Counted from the stretch's first letter, positions 10,089 through 19,322 are shown. The stretch: 64,000 nt of DNA from Streptomyces sp. B21-083 (GCF_036898825.1 NZ_JARUND010000002.1:2976001-3040000), one strand, 5' to 3'. A program made the numbers and translations. The notes: generated from the letters alone by a model not told the origin.

Positions 10089-10874
10089 ATGGATCTGCAT
10101 CTGTCCGGCAAGGTCGCCGTCGTCACCGGTGCGAGCAAGGGCATCGGACTGGCCGTCACACAGGCGTTGGCGGCCGAGGGTGTGTACGTGGCGGCCGGTG
10201 CACGTCACATCAGCCCCGAGCTGGCCGAACTGGCCGCCGGTGACCGGGTCCGCCCGGTCGAAGTCGACCTGACCACGCCTTCCGGCCCGGCCGAACTCAT
10301 CCGGGCCGCAGTCGCCTTCGGCGGCCTGGACATCCTGGTCAACAACGTGGGCGCGGTCCGCCCGCGTACCGGTGGGTTCCTGTCCGTCACCGACGACGAC
10401 TGGACCTCCACCCTGGCGATCAACTTCCTCACCGCGGTCCGCGTCACCCGCGAGGCACTGCCCTATCTCCTCGAACGCGGCACCGGCACCATCGTGACGG
10501 TCACGTCGGTGAACGCCTCGTTGCCCGACCCGCTGGTCATCGACTACAGCGCTGCCAAAGCCGCCCTGGCCAGCTTCTCCAAATCACTGTCCAAAGAGGT
10601 CGGCCCGCGCGGCATCCGAGTCAACACGGTGAGCCCGGGACCGGTCGCCACAGAGCTGTGGCTCGGCCCTGACGGCGTCGCGGCGACACTCGCCCACGCG
10701 GGCGACACCGCACAGGAGGCCGTGGTGACGCAGGCCGCCGGGGACTCGGTGACGGGGCGTTTCACACTGCCGGGGGAAGTGGCCGACCTGGTCCTCCTCC
10801 TCGCCGGCGACCGGGCCGGAAACGTGACCGGGGCCGACTTCGTCATCGACGGAGGTATGACCAGAAGCCTGTGA
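10089..10874 (+). CDS. Short-chain dehydrogenase/reductase (SDR)
   Basis: A 261-residue classical SDR, NAD(P)H-dependent and cytoplasmic. The cofactor motif TGASKGIG lies at residues 14-21 and NNVG follows near residue 80. The catalytic Ser is in TVTSVNAS and the Tyr/Lys pair in DYSAAK near residue 153. The C-terminus has the usual VTGADFVIDGG end. The ATG at 10089 follows GAGGAGAG. It is the last gene of the hydrolase operon, 32 bp after the epoxide-hydrolase-like gene, and would oxidise or reduce a small product released by the hydrolases. Confidence 0.88.
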   Translation: MDLHLSGKVAVVTGASKGIGLAVTQALAAEGVYVAAGARHISPELAELAAGDRVRPVEVDLTTPSGPAELIRAAVAFGGLDILVNNVGAVRPRTGGFLSVTDDDWTSTLAINFLTAVRVTREALPYLLERGTGTIVTVTSVNASLPDPLVIDYSAAKAALASFSKSLSKEVGPRGIRVNTVSPGPVATELWLGPDGVAATLAHAGDTAQEAVVTQAAGDSVTGRFTLPGEVADLVLLLAGDRAGNVTGADFVIDGGMTRSL

Positions 10875-11009
10875 GCACGTGTGAGTAATGGCCGACATGC
10901 CCTTCCACCCCGGCCAGAGCCGTGACTGCCATGCCCGGTAAGCGTCTCACTCGATACGGTGAGGCACAGTGCGCGTCTGCGTCCGGCAGCCCGCGTGACT
11001 GGGGGAGAC

Positions 11010-14006
11010 ATGGTTCGAGGAAGCGGCCGACCCGCGCCGGGGCGGGAGGGCGGCGGCTCGGAGACGCCCGTTCCCCCCTTACCGGTCCTACCGGTCCTAC
11101 CGGCGGAGGACGCGACACCCGAGGTGCGGTTCGCCGTACTGGGTCCGGTACGAGCCTGGCGGGCCGGCACCGAACTGCACACCGGCCCTCCGCGGCAGCA
11201 GGCCCTTCTCGCCGTGCTGCTGGCGAGCGCCGGCCTGCCGATGTCACTGCCGGAGTTGCTGAGCCTCTTGTGGGGCGGCAGTGCGCCGGCCACCGCCGCG
11301 AACGTCATCCGGCGGCACATCGGCTCGGTGCGCCGGATGATCGAGCCGACCCTGCCCCGTATGGCGCCTGGCCAGTGGCTGCTGGGAGACGGCGGCGGAT
11401 ACCGCATCGACGTCGACGCCCGTTCATCGGACCTCCTTCACTTCCGTGAGCTGTACACGCGGGCCCGTGCGGAGCGTGACACCGGACGCCCCGAGCGGGC
11501 TGTCGACAGATACGCCGAGGCCCTGCGGCTGTGGCGAGGGCCCGCAGGGGCCGGGGTCGGCGCCGAGGTTCGCGGGCACCCGCTGTTCACGCATCTCGAC
11601 AACGAACGTCTGGCGGTCGCCAAGGAAGCGGCGGACCTCACCGTCCGGCTCGGAGACGTCGAGCCGATCCTCGGAGTTCTGCGGGCACTGACCGACCAAC
11701 ACCGGCTGGACGAGCCACTGCACAGCCGTCTGATCGTCGCCCTGTCGATGTCCGGGCGCCAGGCCGAGGCCCTGGGGGTCTTCCACGGCCTGCGCGACCG
11801 GCTGCACAGCGAACTCGGAGTCAGGCCTTCGGCCGGTCTGAACCAAGCGCACCAGCAGGTACTGGCAGGGCCGTCGCCCGCGCCCCCGGCAGCCGTCACC
11901 ACCGAACAGCCCCGTCCGGCAACGGCACCCTCCCCCTTCCCGCGCCCCGCCCAACTACCGGCCGCACCACCCCACTTCGTGGGCCGGGACGCCGAAGTCG
12001 AACGCCTGCTGTCCCTTTTCCCTTCCGATTCCTCTTCGGACTTCTCCTCAGATCTCGCCTCTGCCGACGGCGCGGCCCCCGCGTCCCGAGCCTTGATCAT
12101 CAGCGCGATCGGCGGAATGGCGGGAGTCGGCAAGACCACGCTCGCCCTTCACTTCGCCCACCGGGTCGCCGACCGCTACCCGGACGGACAGTTGTACGTC
12201 GACCTCCGCGGCTTCGACCTCAGCGGATCGGCGACAGCCCCGGCGGAGGCCATCCGCGGATTTCTGGAGAACCTCGGTATCCCCCCGCAGCGGATCCCCG
12301 ACAACCTGGACGCTCAGGCCGCCCTCTACCGAAGCCTGCTGGCCACCCGACGCGTACTGGTCCTGCTCGACAACGCCCGCGACGCGGAACAGGTCCGGCC
12401 TCTCCTTCCCGGATCGGCAGGCTCTTTGGTACTCATCACGAGCCGAAACCAGTTGAGCAGCCTCGTCGCAGCCCACGGGGCGCATCCGTTGATGCTGGAC
12501 GTCATGTCCGCCGAGAGTGCGCGGGAGACTCTCGTACGCCGGCTCGGGTCCGACCGTGTCGACAACGAGCCCGAGGCAGCCGAAACGATCATCTCCCTGT
12601 GCGGCCGGCTCCCGCTGGCCCTGTCCGTCATCTCGGCCCGGGTCCTGATGAATCCTCAACTGCCGTTGGACGCGATGGCCACTCAGCTCCAGGAGGCGGA
12701 CGGGAGCCTGGACGCCTTCCACAGCATGGATCACTTCAGCGACGTACGGGCGGTGTTCGACTGGTCCTACCGCACACTCTCCGACGCGACGGCCCGCCTG
12801 TTCCGGTTGTTGTCCCTCCATCCCGGAACCACTTTCGACACTCGCTCCGCCGCCGCGCTCGCCGGGCTCACCCTCCGCGGAACCCGCCCGCTGCTGGACG
12901 AACTCGTGCGGGCGCACCTCGTCACCATGGAGGAACACGGCCGTCACCGACTGCACGATCTGCTGCGTGCCTACGGACGCGAGGCGACCGACGTCCATGA
13001 CGCCCCGTCCGACAGGAGCGCCGCCCAGGAAAGGCTGTTCCAGCTCTACGTGTGGACAGCGCACGCCGCCCTGCGGCAACTGGACCCGGACCGTCTCTTC
13101 CCTGTCCCTCCGGGCAGCGGACAGGTCGCGGCCGACACCGAACTCACCACCCCGGAAGCGGCGGTGCGATGGTTCCGGACGGAGCGGCTCACACTGACCG
13201 AGCTTGTGCGTCAGGCCGTGCGGGACGACCTCCCCGGCGACGCCTGGCGGCTGGCTCGCCTGCTCGATCCGATGTACGAACGGGTCGGGCACTGGCACGA
13301 CTGGGCAGACCTCCAGCTCACCGCACTGGGCGCCGCCCAGCAGTCGGGGGACGCGGCCGGCCTGGCACACGCGCAGGCGGGCCTGGGACGGGCCCACTCC
13401 CTGCTGCGCCGTTACAGCTCCGGTGAGGAACACCTGCTCAAGGCCCTTGCCCTGTTCGAAGCTCTGGGCGACGACATGGGGAAGGCGCACTGCCTGCGGA
13501 TGCTCGGCTGGATGATGACCCGTACGGGACGCGACCACCAAGCGATCGACTTCATCCGGCAGGCCCTCGACGTGTACCGAACGGCCGGGCACCTCAGCGC
13601 CCAGGCCGAATGCCTCAACGCCCTTGCCTGGTTCCAGGCCTGCCTGGGTGCCCACCACGAATCCGTCGCGAGTGCGGTGCGGTCGCTGCAGCTGTATCGC
13701 CGTACGTCCGACACCGGCGGGACGCGGCACGCCAATGTCTGGGACACGCTGGCCTTCGCCCACCATGGCCTCGGCAATCTGGTTCGGGCCCGTCTCTGCT
13801 ACGAGCGGGCGATCCGCCTGCTGCGGGCAGGCGGGGACCGCTACAACGAGGCGGGCAGTATCAACCGGCTCGGGGACACGCTCGCTCTCGCCGGTGACAT
13901 CGAGGGTGCTCGTGCCCACTGGCGTGCGGCGGTCGGCATCATCGCCCCGATGGATCCGGACTGGGCGGCGGAGATCCAGCAGAAGCTCACTGCGGAGTCG
14001 GAGTGA
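11010..14006 (+). CDS. SARP-family regulator with BTAD, NB-ARC and TPR domains
   Basis: A large transcriptional activator of the AfsR type, 998 residues. In order: an OmpR-like winged helix (about residues 39-125, opening with VRFAVLGPVRAWRAG), a bacterial transcriptional activation domain (about 135-285), an NB-ARC ATPase with Walker A GGMAGVGKTTLAL near residue 370 and the sensor LVLITSRNQL, then a TPR region to the end (about 770-990). The ATG at 11010 follows GGGGGAGA. An in-frame GTG at 10959 is possible but has no RBS. It lies 135 bp after the SDR gene and converges on a paralogous SARP, so it is a candidate controller of the hydrolase operon or of an unlinked pathway. Confidence 0.9.
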   Translation: MVRGSGRPAPGREGGGSETPVPPLPVLPVLPAEDATPEVRFAVLGPVRAWRAGTELHTGPPRQQALLAVLLASAGLPMSLPELLSLLWGGSAPATAANVIRRHIGSVRRMIEPTLPRMAPGQWLLGDGGGYRIDVDARSSDLLHFRELYTRARAERDTGRPERAVDRYAEALRLWRGPAGAGVGAEVRGHPLFTHLDNERLAVAKEAADLTVRLGDVEPILGVLRALTDQHRLDEPLHSRLIVALSMSGRQAEALGVFHGLRDRLHSELGVRPSAGLNQAHQQVLAGPSPAPPAAVTTEQPRPATAPSPFPRPAQLPAAPPHFVGRDAEVERLLSLFPSDSSSDFSSDLASADGAAPASRALIISAIGGMAGVGKTTLALHFAHRVADRYPDGQLYVDLRGFDLSGSATAPAEAIRGFLENLGIPPQRIPDNLDAQAALYRSLLATRRVLVLLDNARDAEQVRPLLPGSAGSLVLITSRNQLSSLVAAHGAHPLMLDVMSAESARETLVRRLGSDRVDNEPEAAETIISLCGRLPLALSVISARVLMNPQLPLDAMATQLQEADGSLDAFHSMDHFSDVRAVFDWSYRTLSDATARLFRLLSLHPGTTFDTRSAAALAGLTLRGTRPLLDELVRAHLVTMEEHGRHRLHDLLRAYGREATDVHDAPSDRSAAQERLFQLYVWTAHAALRQLDPDRLFPVPPGSGQVAADTELTTPEAAVRWFRTERLTLTELVRQAVRDDLPGDAWRLARLLDPMYERVGHWHDWADLQLTALGAAQQSGDAAGLAHAQAGLGRAHSLLRRYSSGEEHLLKALALFEALGDDMGKAHCLRMLGWMMTRTGRDHQAIDFIRQALDVYRTAGHLSAQAECLNALAWFQACLGAHHESVASAVRSLQLYRRTSDTGGTRHANVWDTLAFAHHGLGNLVRARLCYERAIRLLRAGGDRYNEAGSINRLGDTLALAGDIEGARAHWRAAVGIIAPMDPDWAAEIQQKLTAESE

Positions 14007-14020
14007 GCCGGCCTCCCCGA

Positions 14021-14037
14021 CCTGTCATCGGGACAGG
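14021..14037. terminator. Short hairpin at the tail-to-tail SARP junction
   Basis: CCTGTC (14021-14026) and GACAGG (14032-14037) form a small 6-bp stem with a 5-nt loop, where the two convergent SARP genes end 18 bp apart. It could stop transcription from either side, but it is short, lacks a T-tract and overlaps the last codons of the minus-strand gene. Confidence 0.3.
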
Positions 14038-16919
14038 CGTCGGCGCACCGTCTCCGCGTCGGGGTGCGCGAGATGATCCAGGATCAGCAGTGCCTGCCGC
14101 CAGGAAGTACGGGCCTCGGCGCGGTCGCCCGCCGCGTCCTGACTGTCGCCGATGTGCACGAGGGTGTCGGCTTCGAGATATTTGTCGTGGAGCAGTCGAT
14201 AGAGCGTCAACGCGTGCCGGTAACAGGCGACGGCCCGCTCGTACGCGCCGAGATGGTGGTGGGCGTAACCGAGACTGTCCGAGGCGGCGGCTTCGCCGTT
14301 GACGTCGTCCAGATGACGATGGAGGTCAAGAGCCTGCCGGCACTCCACGAGCGCGTGGACATGGTCGCCGCGCAGGATGTGCGTCCAACCCACCTCGTTG
14401 TGAACCTGGGCCAGACCGCTGCGCTGTCCCATGTCCGTGTAGAGGGCGTGAGCGACGGAGTAGTGCGTCAGCGCGGCTTCATGCCGGCCCTCCTTGTTCT
14501 CGAAGAAGGCGAGGTAGCGATGGGTTCGGGCCTCGCCGCCCCGGTCCGAGGCCGCGGTGAACAGCTCCAGAGCCGTAGCGAGATGTTCCCTCGCCCGTCC
14601 GGTGTCACCGAGTCGGCCGTGGCCGAACCCCAGAGCGCGGTGTGCGTGGGCACGGCCGGAAAGATCGCCGGAATGTTCCGCGGCGTCGAGGGCCGCGGTC
14701 TGCAGGGTGAGCTGTTCCTGCCAGCGGCCGTGCCGGTCGAGATGGAGTTCCACCGTGCCGGCCAGCTGCCAGCAGCGGGACGCGGCGTACAGGCGAGCGG
14801 GGCCGTGCGAGACAGCGGCCAGGATGACGGGGCTGTGTTCCTCCATCCAGTTCGCCGCCTCTTCACGGTCGGTGAACCGGACAGGCGCCGCCCCGTCGAC
14901 AGGCGCGGGCAGGATCAGCCGTTCCCGGTGCGGAGCGAGCATGGCACTCGCACGATGCGCACCGTGCAGCAGATGATCCAGCAACCGGTGCAGCGACTCG
15001 GCCTGATCCGCCGGGGAGTCGTGGACGCGGAGCAGCTCGCCCGCGTACGCCCGAAGGAGGTCATGGCACACGAAGCGGCCGGGAGAGCGTTCGGTGAGCA
15101 GGTGTGCGCCGAGCAGTTCGGACAGGGCCGGCCGTACCCGCGCCTGGGGCAGGCCGAGGAGGCTGGACACGGTCGCGAGGGACATGTCCGGGCCGGGGTG
15201 GAGCGACAGGCGGCGGAACACCTGAGCGGCGAGAGGTGTGAGTACCTGGTAGGACCAGGACAGGACCGTCTCGATGTCGGTGGCCGGATCCCCCGTCGAC
15301 AGGGTCGCCAGCCGGTTGCCCTCCTCTCGCAGTTCCGCGGCGAGGACGCCGAGATCGAGGTGCGGGTTCATCATCGTGCGGGCGCTGACGACGGCCAGCG
15401 CGAGCGGAAGGCCGGCGCAGAAGTCGATGATGTCCTGGACCGCCTGAGGCTGCGCGGCCAGCCGCTCGTGGCCCAGGCGGCCGGCCAGGAACGCGTGTGC
15501 GTCGGTGTCGTCGAGCACGTCGAGGGCGATCGGGTGCGCACCCTCGGCCACCAGTCCTGAGAGGAAGGTACGGCTGGTGACGATGGCGAGGCTGCCGGCC
15601 GCGCCCGGCAGCAGCGGGCGGACCTGTTCGGTGTCCCGGGCGTTGTCCAGGACGACCAGGACCCGCTTTCCGGTCAGGAGGCCGCGGTACAGAGAGGCCT
15701 GGGCGTCGACACTCGTCGGCATCTGCTCCGGGGTGACTCCCAAGGCGTCCAGGAACGATCTCAGGATCTGTTCGGGACCGACCGTCGCCCCGCCCGGGTC
15801 GAATCCACGCAGGTCGGTGTAGAGCTGTCCGTCGGGGTAACGGTGCGCGACCTCGTGCGCCCAGTGGATGGCCAACGTGGTCTTCCCGACACCGGCCATA
15901 CCTCCGATGGCGCTGATGACGACGGACTGCGCGGACCTGCCGTCGGCCGGCAGCAGGCGTCGCGCCAAGGCCATCTCCGCCCGCCGGCCTGTGAAAACGC
16001 CCAGATCCGGGGGCAGTTGTGCGGGCGGCGCTTGGATGAAGGCGGCCTGCGGCGCACTCGTACCGGCGTCGGAAGGGGCGGACGGGTCACCGGGGGCATC
16101 CCCTGTGCGGCGGCGGTTCTCCGAGCGGGTGCGGTGGACGCCCTCGGCCGCGATCGCCAGCTCCGGACCGGGATCGAGCCCGAGCTCCTCGCTCAGCCGC
16201 GTCCTGACGTCCTCGTAACACTGACGTGCCTGCCGAGTGTCCCCGGTGCGAAGCAGGACGGTGACGAGTCGTGCGTGCAGCGCTTCGTCCAACGGGTGGG
16301 CTGCCGCCGCCCGGCGCAGGAACAGCAGGCAGCGCTCCAGGTGGACGTCCCCGGCGTCGAGGGCGGCGTCGGCTCCCTCTGTCACGGCGTCCCGGTACTC
16401 ACGGTCGATGCGCGTGAACATGGGGTGCGTGCGCACGGACGCCGTCAGTCCACTGACGACCGGTCCGCGCCACAGGTCGAGCGCGTCCATGAGACGGTCC
16501 GCGCCCTCGACGGCGTCCCCGGCCCGTCTGTCCTCCGCGGCACGGACGCGCAGGGTACGGAACTGAGGAAGGTCGAGCTGGTCGCTGCCGAGCCGCAACC
16601 GGTAACCGCCCGACCCCCGCGTCAGAAGGGGCACCTGGGGGCTGCCGGGCTGCGGACCGAGCACGTTCCGCAACGCCCCGACATGACGGTGCACCATGTT
16701 GGGCGCGCTCTCCGGAGCCGTCTCGCCCCAGAGTACGTCGACGATCTCGGACATGAGCACGGGCCGGTCGGCCTGGGTCAGCAGGACGGCCAGCAGGGCG
16801 CGCCGCGTGGGCGGACCGAGGTCGAGCTCTGTGCCGCCCCGCCATGCCTTGAGCGGACCCAGCACCGTCGCACGCACGAGTTCCACTGGTGAGAGGTCCT
16901 GACGAAAGGAGTCCAACAC
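14025..16919 (-). CDS. SARP-family regulator with BTAD, NB-ARC and TPR domains (paralog of the upstream one)
   Basis: Second AfsR-type regulator, 964 residues, convergent with the first. It has a winged helix (about residues 14-100, VRATVLGPLKAWRGG), a BTAD domain (about 115-265), an NB-ARC domain with the same Walker A region GGMAGVGKTTLAI near residue 340 and VLDNARDTEQVRPLLPG, and C-terminal TPRs. Motif wording is nearly the same as in the 11010 gene, so the pair are paralogs. The annotated start is GTG 16919; an in-frame GTG at 16886, just before the conserved winged helix, is an alternative with a weak AGGA. It is divergent from a LuxR gene across a 244-bp region that carries a SARP-type repeat. 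Confidence 0.88.
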   Translation of the reverse strand: MLDSFRQDLSPVELVRATVLGPLKAWRGGTELDLGPPTRRALLAVLLTQADRPVLMSEIVDVLWGETAPESAPNMVHRHVGALRNVLGPQPGSPQVPLLTRGSGGYRLRLGSDQLDLPQFRTLRVRAAEDRRAGDAVEGADRLMDALDLWRGPVVSGLTASVRTHPMFTRIDREYRDAVTEGADAALDAGDVHLERCLLFLRRAAAAHPLDEALHARLVTVLLRTGDTRQARQCYEDVRTRLSEELGLDPGPELAIAAEGVHRTRSENRRRTGDAPGDPSAPSDAGTSAPQAAFIQAPPAQLPPDLGVFTGRRAEMALARRLLPADGRSAQSVVISAIGGMAGVGKTTLAIHWAHEVAHRYPDGQLYTDLRGFDPGGATVGPEQILRSFLDALGVTPEQMPTSVDAQASLYRGLLTGKRVLVVLDNARDTEQVRPLLPGAAGSLAIVTSRTFLSGLVAEGAHPIALDVLDDTDAHAFLAGRLGHERLAAQPQAVQDIIDFCAGLPLALAVVSARTMMNPHLDLGVLAAELREEGNRLATLSTGDPATDIETVLSWSYQVLTPLAAQVFRRLSLHPGPDMSLATVSSLLGLPQARVRPALSELLGAHLLTERSPGRFVCHDLLRAYAGELLRVHDSPADQAESLHRLLDHLLHGAHRASAMLAPHRERLILPAPVDGAAPVRFTDREEAANWMEEHSPVILAAVSHGPARLYAASRCWQLAGTVELHLDRHGRWQEQLTLQTAALDAAEHSGDLSGRAHAHRALGFGHGRLGDTGRAREHLATALELFTAASDRGGEARTHRYLAFFENKEGRHEAALTHYSVAHALYTDMGQRSGLAQVHNEVGWTHILRGDHVHALVECRQALDLHRHLDDVNGEAAASDSLGYAHHHLGAYERAVACYRHALTLYRLLHDKYLEADTLVHIGDSQDAAGDRAEARTSWRQALLILDHLAHPDAETVRRRLSR

Positions 16920-17032
16920 GGCGACGGACGACGGTAGTTGACCCGACGGGACTGAAGACAGGGACAGTATCGCTCCCCCGTCTCGCGGAGCGGCACCTTC
17001 CGCCGCATGCGGGGCGACGGGCCTCCCCGGGC

Positions 17033-17061
17033 GTCACCTTTCGGTCACCCATCCGTCACCA
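17033..17061 (+). promoter_or_regulatory. Triple 11-bp-periodic direct repeat, candidate SARP operator
   Basis: GTCACC occurs at 17033-17038, 17044-17049 and 17055-17060, an exact 11-bp period. SARP activators typically bind heptameric direct repeats one helical turn apart, just upstream of a weak -10. A TAGCGT -10-like hexamer follows at 17071-17076, about 9 bp after the last repeat and about 88 bp before the LuxR gene at 17164. Two SARP genes lie beside it. The repeat and spacing are seen directly; binding is inferred. Confidence 0.6.
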
Positions 17062-17163
17062 CACCCTACGTAGCGTGGGCGTCGCACAGCTCAGCAGGGC
17101 GCGGGCAGCGCGCTGACCTGTGGGTTCATTCATCCTTACACCTGCGGAAGTGATGGGGACACG

Positions 17164-17742
17164 ATGTTGTCGACGATCATCCACGACCCTCGCCTGCTGC
17201 ACGAACGGTTCCTGAAGGCATGCCGGAGCACCACCGGCCCCGTCGTGGTGGTCAGCGACGTCACCCTGTTGATGAACAGCCCCGCGGCCGCCCTGATACG
17301 CGCCGACGACCGCCCTCTGCTGTGGAAGTGGGCAGGCCAGGAGGTCGCGTCCAGTACGCAGGGGACGGCTGCGCCACGGGCGGTCGCGCTGGCATCCGGA
17401 GCCCGGCCGCGGCGCTGCGAGGGCATCTGGACGGGGCCCACTCTGATCGGAGCGATCATCGGGCTCACTGCTCCCGCTTCCGCCCGGCTCCCACGGCCCG
17501 TTCTCCGCGCCGAGGGCAGGCGCGGAGAATGGCCCGATCTGACGGAGGCACAGCGCTTGGTGGTCGAACACGTCGCCCACGGCCTGACCAACCGGGAGAC
17601 GGCCGCCCTGTTGTCCGTCTCGCGCCACACGGTGGACTACCACCTGCGGCACGTCTTCCGGAAGCTGCAGATCCACTCCCGGGTGGAACTCGCCCGTCTG
17701 GTGGCAGAGGTGACTGCGGGCACGGCACGTCTGCCGACGTGA
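17164..17742 (+). CDS. LuxR-type transcriptional regulator
   Basis: A 192-residue regulator with a C-terminal LuxR/GerE helix-turn-helix (about residues 125-182: WPDLTEAQRLVVEHVAHGLT, then NRETAALLSVSRHTVDYHLR and the end helix KLQIHSRVELARL). The N-terminal 110 residues look like a truncated sensory region (VVVVSDVTLLMNSPAAALI) related to the middle domain of GAF-type LuxR regulators. No receiver Asp is evident, so it is an orphan regulator. The ATG at 17164 has only a weak RBS (ATGGGGA). The upstream SARP-like repeat suggests that a SARP switches it on. Confidence 0.8.
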   Translation: MLSTIIHDPRLLHERFLKACRSTTGPVVVVSDVTLLMNSPAAALIRADDRPLLWKWAGQEVASSTQGTAAPRAVALASGARPRRCEGIWTGPTLIGAIIGLTAPASARLPRPVLRAEGRRGEWPDLTEAQRLVVEHVAHGLTNRETAALLSVSRHTVDYHLRHVFRKLQIHSRVELARLVAEVTAGTARLPT

Positions 17743-18048
17743 GCGTCCATGGGGGGGCGGCGGGCGGACGAGGGGCTCGCGGGGGCGCGGTCATCGCGCG
17801 GCCTCATCCGGACGCCGTCAGCCGATGTCCGGGTCGCCGGACTCTTCGTGAAGACTGTCCTTGGCGTGAAGGCACCAGGCCGCCTTCCCAGCTCAACCTC
17901 TCCCTACGGAAGAGCCGCACCCCCTTCCCCGAGACATCAAGCGGCGGCACCCGGTCCGGCTGGTACGCCAAGGGCACCCGCTCCGATTCCCCGGGCTGGC
18001 TCTGGTCGGCGAGCACGGTGGACGCGGGTCATCGTCTCTTCCCCGCCC
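17743..18048. other. Interval without a supported gene
   Basis: About 300 bp between the LuxR gene and the end of the convergent DUF4157 gene. Several frames are open, but none has an RBS or recognisable motif. A plus-strand frame around 17895-18045 contains an amino-acid pattern (LSLRKS, SGWYAKGTRS) that might be a remnant of a small protein. I see no tRNA or clear terminator. Confidence 0.3.
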
Positions 18049-19155
18049 TCACGCCGTCAGCGTGCCGTCCGGGGCCTCACTCACGGAGACCTTCTTGGGC
18101 TGGCGGTCCAGGGCGTTCGCTACGACAGCCCCAACACCCTTCGGGTCGTTGGTCTGCTCGGGCGGCGCCTCCGAGTACCGCTCGATGGCCTTCGTCAGGT
18201 ACTTGGGGTTCCAGGACGAAACGGCCCCCCTGACCGATACAGACTCCACGCGGCGCTTGCCGACGCGCGACTTGATGGCAGGCAGGATCTGGTCCGAGTA
18301 CAGGCCGCCCGGCACCTGGTACAGGCTGGCATGTCCGCCGACCTTGCCGCCGTCCCGCAGGTACACCGTGATGGTGAGGCAGCTGGTCACGCTGGGGTAG
18401 GTGATCGTGCCGCCCGGCCCGACCTCGTCCACCTCGCCCTCGGCGATCGACACCTCCGTGACAGTGTTCTCGGTGTCGGGAGCGCGCTGCACCGCATGCT
18501 GCCCGGCCGACTGCGCGGTGGGGGCTTCACGCGACTGCTGCTCGGCGCGCTGTACCGCCGGGCCGGACGTGACCCGGGTCGCGTTGGCCTCGGCTTCGCG
18601 TTCGAATCGGTCGGAAGGGTCGGAGACCTTCAGGCCCGAGCCGTTGTCGGTGCCCGCCACCGGACCCTGGCGCTGCTGGATGACATGGGTCAGTTCATGG
18701 GCCAGCGTGTGCTGGTCGCCGCCCCCGTCACCGATGACGACATGACTGCCCGAGGTGTACGCCCGAGCACCGACCTCCGCCGCCGAGGCCTTCGCCGCGC
18801 TGTCGTTGTGGATCCGTACGTCCGAGAAGTCCGCACCCAGCCGCGACTCCATGTCCGTACGGGTCGCGTCATCCAGCGGACTGCCACCCGAACGCAGCAC
18901 ATCGTGCACCGCCGACCGCTGCACCTCGGGCTGCTCCGCTTGCTGATGACCACAGCCCGCGCCATGCTGATGCTTCTCCTGCGCCCAGGAATGGCCGGCC
19001 GTGCGGAGCATCTGTACGACGGCCGCGTTGCCGGCGGAGCTCTGCAGGGCGAGACGGGCGGACGACGGCGCCCCGCCCCCGGCCCTGGACTTGCGGGCGG
19101 TCGTGGGGCCTTCATTCTTGGCGGCGTTCGCTCTGGCGTCGTCTCGCTCAAGCAT
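18049..19155 (-). CDS. DUF4157 domain protein (HELTH metallopeptidase-like) with unusual C-terminal domain
   Basis: A 368-residue protein. After an Arg/Ala-rich N-terminus, a DUF4157 domain runs from about residue 75 to 155: VLRSGGSPLDDATRTDMESR, DFSDVRIHND, and the zinc-binding HELTHVIQQ. DUF4157 proteins are often linked to extracellular contractile injection systems or secreted toxins, but no such genes are seen here. A spacer rich in Gln, Ala and Glu (VQRAEQQSREAP) leads to a compact C-terminal domain (about 225-368). This has a Cys...VGGH arrangement (SCLTITVYLRDGGKVGGHAS) resembling the active-site region of CheD-like deamidases. The ATG at 19155 follows GAAGAGAG; an upstream TTG at 19188 is less likely. 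No signal peptide. Confidence 0.78.
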   Translation of the reverse strand: MLERDDARANAAKNEGPTTARKSRAGGGAPSSARLALQSSAGNAAVVQMLRTAGHSWAQEKHQHGAGCGHQQAEQPEVQRSAVHDVLRSGGSPLDDATRTDMESRLGADFSDVRIHNDSAAKASAAEVGARAYTSGSHVVIGDGGGDQHTLAHELTHVIQQRQGPVAGTDNGSGLKVSDPSDRFEREAEANATRVTSGPAVQRAEQQSREAPTAQSAGQHAVQRAPDTENTVTEVSIAEGEVDEVGPGGTITYPSVTSCLTITVYLRDGGKVGGHASLYQVPGGLYSDQILPAIKSRVGKRRVESVSVRGAVSSWNPKYLTKAIERYSEAPPEQTNDPKGVGAVVANALDRQPKKVSVSEAPDGTLTA

Positions 19156-19322
19156 GGCGGGGCTCTCTTCCCATGGGAATAACTCCAACTCATCCTACCG
19201 ACAAGGGGTTTGACCGAAGAGCACACACACTTCGGGCAGCGAGCGGAGCAGCAGGCCCAGAGCCGGCCTTTTCGGCGGCTCGCTCAAGCCGACGCCTGTC
19301 CAGTGACCTCGCGACGGACGCC

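Noticed and set aside
12048..13919. Long minus-strand frame inside the first SARP gene
   Set aside because: It is the complementary shadow of NB-ARC/TPR coding sequence, with no domain or ribosome site.
18049..19155. An extracellular contractile injection system around the DUF4157 gene
   Set aside because: No sheath, tube, baseplate or AAA genes are found within the window on either side, so only an orphan DUF4157 protein is supported.
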